Below, in pieces: positions 1 through 4,951 of a DNA stretch of 5,234 bases. Position 1 is the first letter of the stretch; each line of letters begins with the position of its first letter. Both the position numbers and the translations under genes were made by a program. The DNA is from an uncultured Collinsella sp. (GTDB lineage Bacteria; Actinomycetota; Coriobacteriia; Coriobacteriales; Coriobacteriaceae), in NCBI GenBank assembly GCA_902465115.1, contig CABQMC010000126.1:1-5234 (forward strand), read 5' to 3'. Under the pieces are notes generated by a model. That model searched no databases, had not been told where the DNA came from, and was given only the letters and a program-made list of their open reading frames with translations.

Positions 1-1
1 C

Positions 2-613
2 GGCGTGCCTGCCATCGTCAAGGTCCTTACCGACCCCGCGCTCCTCGTCATCTCGTTCTCGCTGCTCATGAGTGACTTCTTCGACACCATGGGCACCGCG
101 ATGGCCGTGGCCAAGCAGGGCGAGTTCCTCACCGACGACGGCAACGTCGAGAATATCAAGGAGATCCTGATCGTCGACTCCGCCGCCGCTGCTGTGGGCG
201 GTTTCATGGGCGTCTCCTCCATCACCACCTTCGTCGAGTCCACCTCTGGCGCTGCCGACGGTGGCCGCACGGGCCTCACCTCCGTCACCACCGGCGTGCT
301 GTTCATTCTCGCCGCGTTCTTCTCCCCCATCGTCACCATCGTTTCCAGCGCCGCCACCTGTGGTGCTCTGGTCTACGTCGGCTACCTCATGATGAGCGAG
401 GCCTCCGAGATCGACTGGTCCGACGTGTCGCAGGGTTTCCCGGCGTTCATGATTGTCGCCGGCGTGCCCTTCACCTACTCCATCTCTGCCGGCATTGGTC
501 TGGGCTTTATCGCCTACGTGATCGTCGCGCTCTTTAAGGGCGAGGCCTCCAAGATCAAGCCGCTCATGTGGATCGCAGCCCTTGCCTTCCTCGTCTACTT
601 CTTCGTGGCGTAA
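2..613 (+). CDS. NCS2/AzgA-family purine permease, C-terminal part (5' end outside window)
   Basis: This is an integral membrane nucleobase transporter, most likely for adenine, guanine or hypoxanthine by proton symport. The frame is open from base 2, and 203 residues are visible before TAA at 611-613, so roughly the last half of a protein usually 430-480 residues long is present. The fragment carries DFFDTMGT (about residues 25-32) and SSITTFVEST followed by GGRTG (about 72-91), which match the conserved blocks of the AzgA branch of NCS2 (PbuG/PbuO, AdeP/GhxP). Hydrophobic segments lie at about 93-113, 117-133, 148-178 and 187-203, and the last reaches the C-terminus, as expected. The GTG at 5-7 is an internal codon, not a real start. 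A strong terminator follows 27 bases after the stop, so this gene ends its transcription unit. Family assignment is firm; exact substrate cannot be read from this part. Confidence 0.9.
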   Translation, partial: GVPAIVKVLTDPALLVISFSLLMSDFFDTMGTAMAVAKQGEFLTDDGNVENIKEILIVDSAAAAVGGFMGVSSITTFVESTSGAADGGRTGLTSVTTGVLFILAAFFSPIVTIVSSAATCGALVYVGYLMMSEASEIDWSDVSQGFPAFMIVAGVPFTYSISAGIGLGFIAYVIVALFKGEASKIKPLMWIAALAFLVYFFVA

Positions 614-640
614 CGGCATAGTCTGCTAAAGCAAAACAAC

Positions 641-681
641 AAGGCGCGGAGTCGCATCGAGCGGCTCCGCGCCTTTCTTTT
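641..681 (+). terminator. Intrinsic terminator after the purine permease
   Basis: Arms 641-651 (AAGGCGCGGAG) and 665-675 (CTCCGCGCCTT) pair perfectly over 11 bp. A T-G wobble and CGC/GCG extend the stem inward to a 5-base loop (656-660). A T-rich tail (TCTTTT) follows. It separates the permease from the hydrolase gene downstream. Confidence 0.92.
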
Positions 682-750
682 AGCGTCTGCCCCCGCGCCA
701 GCGTGCGACAATTGAGGCTGTCAATATCACAACACCGAGAGAAGCCTGCC

Positions 751-1416
751 TTGGAAGCGCATCATAAGCAGATAACCGTTTACTCAGAGTGTGCGGAAGG
801 CGCGCCCGTCATTTACCTCCCCGTGGTTATGGGCGACGGTAGTGAAGTCTACGAGCGCTGCCGAGAGCTCGACTGCCCGCCATTCACCCTTGTCGCCATT
901 GGAGGGCTCGATTGGAATCACGAGCTGAGCCCCTGGGAATGTGAGGGAACTATACGAGATGCCGAGCCCTTTGGTGGACAGGCTGCTGGTTTTCTTGACG
1001 AGTTGTTGAAGCAGATAATCCCAGAGGCCGAATCATCACTTCCCTGCCCGCCCACCTGGCGCGGCATTGCCGGCTACTCGTTGGCGGGTCTTTTTTCACT
1101 GTGGGCACTTTGGCAAACAGATGTCTTTGAGCGCGCGGCAAGTGCATCGGGGTCGCTGTGGTTCCCCGGCTTTATCGACTACGCGCGCGAGCGCACGATG
1201 ACAGCCACGCCCGACGCCGCCTATCTGTCGCTCGGTAAAAAGGAAACCAAGACGCCCAACCGCATGATGCGGCACGTACTCGACGATACGCGTGCGATGG
1301 AAGAGCTGTTTATCGAGCGTGACATTCCAACAACGCTGGAGCTCAACCCCGGCAATCACTTTGCCCAAACTGACCTGCGCATGGCGCGCGGCATCCACTG
1401 GATACTGACGCATTAA
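751..1416 (+). CDS. Esterase-like alpha/beta hydrolase (Fes/BesA-like esterase family)
   Basis: This is a predicted cytoplasmic serine hydrolase of 221 residues; no signal peptide is visible. The nucleophile motif GYSLAG places the catalytic serine at residue 110, after the strand WRGIAGYS. The histidine is probably H203 in NPGNHF near the C-terminus, and E165 in SLGKKE is a candidate acid. The block SGSLWFPGF after the serine is typical of the enterochelin-esterase/esterase-D-like group. The natural substrate is unknown, and no siderophore genes lie nearby to support an iron role. I chose TTG 751 because the product then begins (M)EAHHKQITVYS, where related proteins begin, and GAGAGAAG lies 6-13 bases upstream. 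An in-frame GTG at 703 would add 16 uncharacteristic residues and has no ribosome binding site. The gene stands alone between a terminator and a convergent neighbour. Family is fairly sure; start is moderate. Confidence 0.8.
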   Translation: MEAHHKQITVYSECAEGAPVIYLPVVMGDGSEVYERCRELDCPPFTLVAIGGLDWNHELSPWECEGTIRDAEPFGGQAAGFLDELLKQIIPEAESSLPCPPTWRGIAGYSLAGLFSLWALWQTDVFERAASASGSLWFPGFIDYARERTMTATPDAAYLSLGKKETKTPNRMMRHVLDDTRAMEELFIERDIPTTLELNPGNHFAQTDLRMARGIHWILTH

Positions 1417-1454
1417 AAATGGCGATCGGGCATATCGGATAACCTGCCCGAACG
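1415..1454 (-). terminator. Possible terminator of the MetE-like transcript
   Basis: On the minus strand a 7-bp perfect stem, TCGGGCA (1451-1445) with TGCCCGA (1432-1426), is extended by two more G-C pairs beyond one mismatch. Three bases separate it from a run of five T (1419-1415), which overlaps the stop codon of the convergent hydrolase gene. The loop is 12 bases. It lies about 70 bases past the MetE-like stop. On the + strand no T-run follows, so it would serve only the minus-strand gene. The mismatch and gap make this a modest call. Confidence 0.45.
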
Positions 1455-1521
1455 ATACGATCCGAACCATTGTACGTGATACACCATGTCTCGCGCGCGC
1501 CGTCACCTGCAAACGGTAGCG

Positions 1522-2655
1522 TTACTTCCAAACGCGCTCGGCAATGCGCTTGACCAGCGCGATCTTTGCCCACTGTTCGTCCTCGGTCAGTTTGTTGCCA
1601 ATCTCACAGCTGGCAAAGCCGCACTGGGGCGACAGGTACAGGTTCTCGAGCGGCACATACTTTGCGGCCTCGTGGATACGTTCGACGATAACGTCCTCGT
1701 CCTCAAGCTCAGCCGCCTTTGTGGTGATCAGTCCCAGCACCACCTTCTTGCCGGGGGCAACGTACTTGAGCGGCTCAAAGCCACCGGCGCGCGGCGTATC
1801 GAACTCAAGGTAGAACGCATCGACGTCCTCGTGCGCAAACAGGTACGGTGCAATGGGATCGTAACCACCCTCGAAGGCATACGTGGAGTGATAGTTGCCG
1901 CGACACACGTGCGTATTGATAACCAGATCGTCGGGCTTGCCCGCGATGGCGGCATTGTTGAGCGCCACGCCCAGCTCGCTCACTTTTTGCAGATCAACCG
2001 GGCTCATGCCGGTCTTGGACACAAAGTCGGTATCGCAATAGATGCCCCAGGTGCAGTCATCAAATTGGATGTTGCGGCAGCCCGCAGCATACAGGTCGGC
2101 AATCACGGTGCGGTATGCTGCGGCAATGGCATCGGCGAGCTCTTCGTCGGTCTTATAGACGGCACGCAGGCTCTCCTGCTGGCCATCACAGCGGTCGAGT
2201 GTGACTTCGGAGAACGTCTGGATCGGCGCCGGAATGGTTTGACGCGCGACCTGGCCCTCCCCCTCAAGCGCCTTGACAAACTTAAAATGCTCGACGAACG
2301 GGTGGTTCTCGCCGCTAATGGGACCGGTAACCACGGCGGTGTCGGCCGTCGTCTCCTCGTCATGGAACATATAACCCGTGCGTGAGGTGCGGCGCTCAAT
2401 GCCGTTAAGGCCCCACATAAAATCGAGGTGCCAGTAGCTGCGGCGGAACTCGCCATCGGTGATCACCTGCAGGCCGGCGGCCTTCTGCTTGGCCACTAAG
2501 TCGCGGATGGCCTCGTCCTCGACGGCCTTAAGGCCGGAAGCGTCGAGTTTACCCGCGACATAGGCGGCACGGGCATCCTTTACAGCCTGCGGACGAAGAA
2601 AACTGCCGACGATATCGGCACGAAACGGCGCGTTCGGTTGAATCGAAGTGCTCAT
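1522..2655 (-). CDS. Short MetE-like cobalamin-independent methionine synthase (C-terminal catalytic domain only)
   Basis: Predicted cytoplasmic methyltransferase that makes methionine from homocysteine, of the YxjG/YxjH (COG0620) type. At 377 residues it is about half of classical MetE (around 750) and corresponds to the catalytic C-terminal barrel alone. The zinc/thiolate ligands are visible: H249 and C251 in NTHVCRGN, E284 in FYLEFDT and C345 in LSPQCGFAS. The Glu-Cys spacing of 61 equals that of E. coli MetE (E665-C726). VGSFLRP near the N-terminus and ITDGEFRRS are also typical. I chose ATG 2655 because AGGGAG (2667-2662) sits 6 bases upstream; ATG 2673 in the same frame lies on the far side of that ribosome binding site. 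It follows the LysR gene on the same strand after 155 bases, with its own probable promoter and a MET-box-like site. The methyl donor is uncertain, since the folate-binding N-terminal domain is missing. Related enzymes acting on other thiols cannot be excluded. Confidence 0.88.
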   Translation of the reverse strand: MSTSIQPNAPFRADIVGSFLRPQAVKDARAAYVAGKLDASGLKAVEDEAIRDLVAKQKAAGLQVITDGEFRRSYWHLDFMWGLNGIERRTSRTGYMFHDEETTADTAVVTGPISGENHPFVEHFKFVKALEGEGQVARQTIPAPIQTFSEVTLDRCDGQQESLRAVYKTDEELADAIAAAYRTVIADLYAAGCRNIQFDDCTWGIYCDTDFVSKTGMSPVDLQKVSELGVALNNAAIAGKPDDLVINTHVCRGNYHSTYAFEGGYDPIAPYLFAHEDVDAFYLEFDTPRAGGFEPLKYVAPGKKVVLGLITTKAAELEDEDVIVERIHEAAKYVPLENLYLSPQCGFASCEIGNKLTEDEQWAKIALVKRIAERVWK

Positions 2656-2661
2656 AGATAT

Positions 2662-2667
2662 CTCCCT
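2662..2667 (-). promoter_or_regulatory. Ribosome binding site deciding the MetE-like start
   Basis: AGGGAG on the minus strand lies 6 bases before ATG 2655. The upstream in-frame ATG at 2673 precedes this site and has no comparable sequence, so the longer reading adding MQREIS is unlikely. Confidence 0.85.
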
Positions 2668-2695
2668 TTGCATTGGTTGCTTTACTGGGACAGAG

Positions 2696-2709
2696 TATGA
2701 GCGCTCATA
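2696..2709. repeat. 14-bp perfect palindrome in the leader of the MetE-like gene
   Basis: TATGAGCGCTCATA equals its own reverse complement over all 14 bases. It lies between the predicted -10 element (2730-2735) and the ribosome binding site (2662-2667), so it would fall just inside the transcript. It could be an operator for a repressor or a very small RNA hairpin (5-bp stem, 4-base loop). No known regulator is assigned. Confidence 0.6.
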
Positions 2710-2729
2710 TGGTCATCGTAAAATATACG

Positions 2730-2738
2730 TTTATAACA
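2730..2738 (-). promoter_or_regulatory. Probable extended -10 element of the MetE-like gene
   Basis: Read on the minus strand, TGTTATAAA gives TATAAA (5 of 6 to consensus) preceded by TG one base away, an extended -10. The bases 17 upstream do not resemble a -35 box and are covered by the MET-box-like inverted repeat, which fits a regulator-dependent promoter. TATATT at 2727-2722 is an alternative -10. The predicted leader is about 65 bases. Confidence 0.5.
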
Positions 2739-2742
2739 GTTT

Positions 2743-2763
2743 GATATAGATGCTTCCTATATC
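2743..2763 (-). promoter_or_regulatory. MET-box-like / LysR-type operator upstream of the MetE-like gene
   Basis: Perfect 7-bp arms, GATATAG and CTATATC, flank a 7-base centre. The 17-bp core TATAGATGCTTCCTATA (2745-2761, + strand) has the form TATAG-N7-CTATA. It contains the general LysR-type T-N11-A pattern (TAG-N7-CTA). The arms and length equal those of the streptococcal MET-box, which I recall as TATAGTTTnAAACTATA, bound by the LysR-type regulator MtaR. It sits 7 bases upstream of the predicted -10, over the -35 region. An MtaR/CpsY-like gene lies immediately upstream. The inverted repeat is seen directly; the regulator match is inferred. Confidence 0.65.
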
Positions 2764-2774
2764 AGTCTGGACTG
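2763..2774. repeat. Second short inverted repeat abutting the MET-box-like site
   Basis: CAGTC-TG-GACTG, 5-bp arms around 2 bases, begins at the last base of the larger inverted repeat. LysR-type regulators usually bind two neighbouring sites as tetramers, so this could be a second half of the operator. Its sequence differs from the MET-box-like arms, and chance occurrence is possible. Confidence 0.35.
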
Positions 2775-2810
2775 TCATAAAGAGACTTGAACCGTGCGGA
2801 GCACAGCAGC

Positions 2811-3707
2811 CTAGATATGCTGACGAATCGCGTCGATATAGGCCCGACCGTAGCGCGTGAGCGTCGTGTTCTTGCGCGTGATGATGCCAATCTCCATGTA
2901 CTCGTCCACGTCGAGCGGAATCGAGATAATGCCGGGGCCGTTGAGCTCGTGGCTGATCACGCCCGAGCATACCGTGTAGCCGTTGAGGCCCATGGCCAAA
3001 TTGAACAACGTCGCACGGTCGCGCACGCGGATATTTTTGCGACGCTCGAACGTCGAGGTCAGCTCCTCGGAATAGTAAAACGAGTTGTAGCTGCCCTGCT
3101 CGTAGGACAGGAACGGGTAGTCTTCCAGATCCTCGAGCGTCACGCTGGAGCGGCCCGCCAGCGGATGGTCGGCGCAGACGAAGACATGCGGCGTGGCGCA
3201 GAAGAGCCCTTCGAACACGAGCTCGTTGGCGGCAAGCATGCGCTCGATGACCTCGCGATTGTGCTCCGACAGATACAGGATGCCGAGTTCGCTTTTCATA
3301 TGCGCGACATCCTCGATAATTTCGTGGGTCTGCTCCTCGCGCAGGGTAAAGTCGTAGCGCGCGGCATCGAACTCGCGGATCACATCGACAAACGCATTAA
3401 CGGCAAAGGAATAATGCTGGCAGCTCACACTAAAGTGCGGCACCTGCTCGGACGTGCCTTTGTACTTGCCCTCGAGCAGGTCGGCCTGGTCGAGCACCTG
3501 GCGCGCGTAGCCCAAGAAGGTCTCGCCTTCCTCGGACACAATGACGCCCTTGTTGGTGCGCTCAAAGATATGCACACCCATCTCGTTTTCGAGATCGCGA
3601 ATCGACGCGGTAATCGAAGGCTGCGACACAAAGAGCCGGCGCGAGGCCTCGGTGATGCTGCCGCATTCGGCAACTTTGACGACATATCTGAGTTGCTGGA
3701 GCTTCAT
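2811..3707 (-). CDS. LysR-type transcriptional regulator, MtaR/CpsY-like
   Basis: A 298-residue DNA-binding regulator of normal LysR length. The winged helix-turn-helix occupies about residues 1-60, including ITEASRRLFVSQPSITASIRDLE and the FERTNKGV wing. The effector domain spans about 90-295. Blocks such as FSVSCQHYSFAVNAF, EIIEDV, SELGILYL, PHVFVCADHPLA, YPFLSYEQG, NSFYYSEE and RDRATLFNLAMGLNGYT resemble, from memory, streptococcal MtaR/CpsY, which control methionine uptake and synthesis. ATG 3707 is supported by AGGGAG 6 bases upstream and by the classic N-terminus MKLQQLRYV; the longer open frame to 3914 is overlap with the HAD gene. The start lies 10 bases past the HAD stop. Its likely target is the MetE-like gene next downstream, through the inverted repeat at 2743-2763. 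LysR family is certain; the subfamily is a moderate call. Confidence 0.9.
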   Translation of the reverse strand: MKLQQLRYVVKVAECGSITEASRRLFVSQPSITASIRDLENEMGVHIFERTNKGVIVSEEGETFLGYARQVLDQADLLEGKYKGTSEQVPHFSVSCQHYSFAVNAFVDVIREFDAARYDFTLREEQTHEIIEDVAHMKSELGILYLSEHNREVIERMLAANELVFEGLFCATPHVFVCADHPLAGRSSVTLEDLEDYPFLSYEQGSYNSFYYSEELTSTFERRKNIRVRDRATLFNLAMGLNGYTVCSGVISHELNGPGIISIPLDVDEYMEIGIITRKNTTLTRYGRAYIDAIRQHI

Positions 3708-3713
3708 AGCCTT

Positions 3714-3719
3714 CTCCCT
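3714..3719 (-). promoter_or_regulatory. Ribosome binding site of the LysR gene, overlapping the HAD stop
   Basis: AGGGAG on the minus strand lies 6 bases before ATG 3707 and shares its first two bases with the TAG stop of the HAD gene (3720-3718). This arrangement suggests translational coupling of the two genes. Confidence 0.85.
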
Positions 3720-4626
3720 AGACGTTCGTGACGCCAAAACCTGCCGCGTCCATTTGACGCATAAACGACGGCATCTCCCCCGTCGCGGCACAGGCGGCAA
3801 TCTGATGCAGAGCCCCGGCAACCGCATCATCTGCCGCAGCGCCAATATGCCAGCGTGCGGCAGCCGTGACGGCCTCGTTGGCATTGGCGACTGCAACGGA
3901 GTTAGGAACGGCATCGATCATGGGCAAATCGTTATCGGAATCGCCAAATACGGCCACCTCGTCGGGCGTCAGGCCCAAAGCGCGCGCCAGCTCCAGCGCA
4001 GCGCAGCCCTTGTCCCAGCCGGTCGGAAGAACGTCGAACAGGCGCACGCGGTTGTTGGGAAACACGAGCGAGAGCTCCGGCACCTCAGCGGCAACACGCT
4101 CGCGCAGCTCGGCGAGCTCCTCGCGCGAACGGGCACTCCAGATATTCGCCTTGTATACCGGGGCATCGTCAACGACAGGACGACAGGGAGCCTCTTCGCC
4201 CTTGAGCCACGCGTTGCCGCCTGACTTCATGGCGCGACGCACACGCTCGGGATCGCTTGTCACGCAATGGGCATCGTTGCCCCAAAAGTCATCGCCCAGG
4301 CTGTAGACTTTTAGAAATGTATCGTCGGTCTCTTGCTCCAGATAGTCGGCCAAACGCATCAGAGCATCGTTGTCGATTGCGCGCGAGGCGACTACTTCGC
4401 CGTCAACAAACATCACCTGGCCGTTACAGAACGCACCGGTCGAATAACACCCGGAACGGTTTTTGAACATCCAGCCCATCGCGGACGGCTGACGACCCGA
4501 AACCGGCCCAAAGTGCAAACCCGCCGCCTGCATGGCATGAATACCCTCAATGGCGTAGTCGCTGGCGCCGTCATGCCCGGCTGGAATCAGTGTATCGTCC
4601 ATATCGGTCAGCACAAGTTTGATCAT
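3718..4626 (-). CDS. Cof-type HAD-IIB phosphatase
   Basis: A predicted soluble Mg-dependent phosphatase of 302 residues in the Cof/YbiV-like class, acting on small phosphorylated metabolites (sugar phosphates or cofactor precursors). Motif I is DMDDTL with nucleophile D8 and acid/base D10. Motif II serine is S43 in PVSGRQ, motif III lysine is K206 in GWDKG, and motif IV is GDSDND at 228-233. All catalytic residues are present. The cap domain would span about residues 83-195. PVSGRQ and GWDKG spacing are those of class IIB. ATG 4626 is backed by GAGGGG 5 bases upstream. It is the first gene of an operon with the LysR regulator, whose ribosome binding site overlaps its stop. Its length is slightly above the usual 260-290, with a tail of about 20 residues after the core. 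Substrate cannot be predicted; the pairing with a methionine-type regulator does not reveal it. Confidence 0.9.
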   Translation of the reverse strand: MIKLVLTDMDDTLIPAGHDGASDYAIEGIHAMQAAGLHFGPVSGRQPSAMGWMFKNRSGCYSTGAFCNGQVMFVDGEVVASRAIDNDALMRLADYLEQETDDTFLKVYSLGDDFWGNDAHCVTSDPERVRRAMKSGGNAWLKGEEAPCRPVVDDAPVYKANIWSARSREELAELRERVAAEVPELSLVFPNNRVRLFDVLPTGWDKGCAALELARALGLTPDEVAVFGDSDNDLPMIDAVPNSVAVANANEAVTAAARWHIGAAADDAVAGALHQIAACAATGEMPSFMRQMDAAGFGVTNV

Positions 4627-4631
4627 AGAGT

Positions 4632-4637
4632 CCCCTC
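4632..4637 (-). promoter_or_regulatory. Ribosome binding site of the HAD gene
   Basis: GAGGGG on the minus strand lies 5 bases before ATG 4626 and supports that start. Confidence 0.75.
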
Positions 4638-4657
4638 GGTCATTCTTAATCCCATCT

Positions 4658-4663
4658 ATTGTA
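4658..4663 (-). promoter_or_regulatory. Predicted -10 element of the HAD-LysR operon
   Basis: TACAAT on the minus strand matches 5 of 6 consensus bases and would start transcription about 25 bases before the HAD start codon. The -35 position (17 bases upstream, CCTGTC at 4686-4681) falls inside the inverted repeat unit and is a poor consensus match. The 35-bp repeat ends only 3 bases upstream of this hexamer. Confidence 0.5.
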
Positions 4664-4666
4664 CCG

Positions 4667-4768
4667 ACCTGCCAAAAAGGGACAGGTTTATTTCGGCAGG
4701 TTTCATCTGGGAAAACGCAAAGTCCCAGTTGTTACCTGCCAAAATAAACCTGTCCCTTTTTGGCAGGT
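4667..4768. repeat. 102-base foldback: two inverted 35-bp units (REP/BIME-like)
   Basis: The arms at 4667-4701 and 4734-4768 are reverse complements over 35 bp with one mismatch (C at 4695). Each arm has its own 7-bp inverted ends, ACCTGCC-N21-GGCAGGT, so each unit is a palindromic module. The 32-base centre holds a further stem, CTGGGA (4707-4712) with TCCCAG (4723-4728). No open frame or transposase lies inside. The design, two palindromic units head to head in an intergenic gap, is that of REP/BIME elements, which can be spread by RAYT (REP-associated) transposases. Only one copy of the composite lies in this window, so its repetition in the genome is inferred. Confidence 0.85.
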
Positions 4769-4772
4769 GCGC

Positions 4773-4778
4773 TAGTAT
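4773..4778 (+). promoter_or_regulatory. Predicted -10 element of the thiM leader
   Basis: TAGTAT matches 4 of 6 consensus bases and lies 4 bases outside the right arm of the foldback. A start about 7 bases downstream would place the transcript start just before the riboswitch at 4796. The -35 position (4749-4755) is inside the repeat arm and reads CCTGTCC, a poor consensus. The call rests mainly on position. Confidence 0.4.
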
Positions 4779-4795
4779 AGGGAACAACAGATTCG

Positions 4796-4887
4796 ATGCG
4801 GGAGTGCCGGCGGTGCAAACCACAAGGCTGAGAGGGCATGGGGCCCAATCCTTTGAACCTGTCAGTTAATGCTGGCGTAGGGAGCAT
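4796..4887 (+). ncRNA. TPP riboswitch (THI element)
   Basis: A thiamine pyrophosphate-sensing leader RNA. Conserved pieces are present in order: CTGAGA (4828-4833), TTGAACCTG (4853-4861), the P4 stem CAG/CTG and TGGCGTAGGGA (4873-4883). ATGC (4796-4799) and GCAT (4884-4887) close P1. GGGA (4800-4803) can pair with TCCT (4849-4852) as P2. Between CTGAGA and P2 there is a small extra hairpin, GGGC/GCCC (4834-4846), in place of the usual few bases. It lies directly upstream of thiM, the expected thiamine salvage target. Confidence 0.95.
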
Positions 4888-4899
4888 GCCGCCTTTACA

Positions 4900-4929
4900 G
4901 GGGCGCTGTCTATGCACAGCGCCCCTTTT
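4900..4929 (+). terminator. Intrinsic terminator of the TPP riboswitch platform
   Basis: GGGGCGCTGT (4900-4909) pairs perfectly with ACAGCGCCCC (4916-4925) around a 6-base loop and is followed by TTTT. It lies 12 bases after P1 and before the thiM ribosome binding site, so TPP binding would favour premature termination. A competing pairing of CCTGT in the aptamer (4858-4862) with ACAGG (4897-4901) could be the antiterminator; that part is inference. Confidence 0.9.
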
Positions 4930-4931
4930 CT

Positions 4932-4946
4932 ATGCCAAGGAGGCAT
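4932..4946 (+). promoter_or_regulatory. Hairpin enclosing the thiM Shine-Dalgarno sequence
   Basis: ATGCC (4932-4936) and GGCAT (4942-4946) form a 5-bp stem around the loop AAGGA. The ribosome binding site AGGAGG (4938-4943) thus lies in the loop and first stem bases, 8 bases before GTG 4952. It may tune or gate translation in addition to the terminator. Confidence 0.6.
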
Positions 4947-4951
4947 GTGCA

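Noticed and set aside
683..750. Promoter for the hydrolase gene
   Set aside because: GACAAT (707-712) and CAATAT (722-727) were considered as -10 elements, but neither has a recognisable -35 at suitable spacing.
1486..2385. Long open frame on the + strand (299 codons)
   Set aside because: It is antisense to the MetE-like gene, whose zinc ligands and family blocks are clear; the product resembles no protein.
2656..2742. S-box (SAM) riboswitch in the MetE-like leader
   Set aside because: The leader is too short and lacks the conserved S-box core and a terminator; control by a DNA-binding protein fits better.
2792..2806. Possible terminator just after the LysR stop
   Set aside because: The stem CTGTGC/GCACGG is only 6 bp with a wobble and a 3-base loop, and no real T-run follows; the LysR transcript may read through into the MetE-like gene.
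2787..3731. Long open frame on the + strand (314 codons)
   Set aside because: It lies opposite the LysR gene, has no family-like composition or ribosome binding site, and arises from codon bias of the real gene.
3708..3914. N-terminal extension of the LysR gene to 3914
   Set aside because: It overlaps the HAD 3' end by about 200 bases, and the ribosome binding site and canonical LysR N-terminus both support 3707.
4333..4869. Open frame on the + strand crossing the foldback and riboswitch
   Set aside because: It runs through the HAD gene antisense, the inverted repeat and the TPP aptamer, all of which explain the sequence better.
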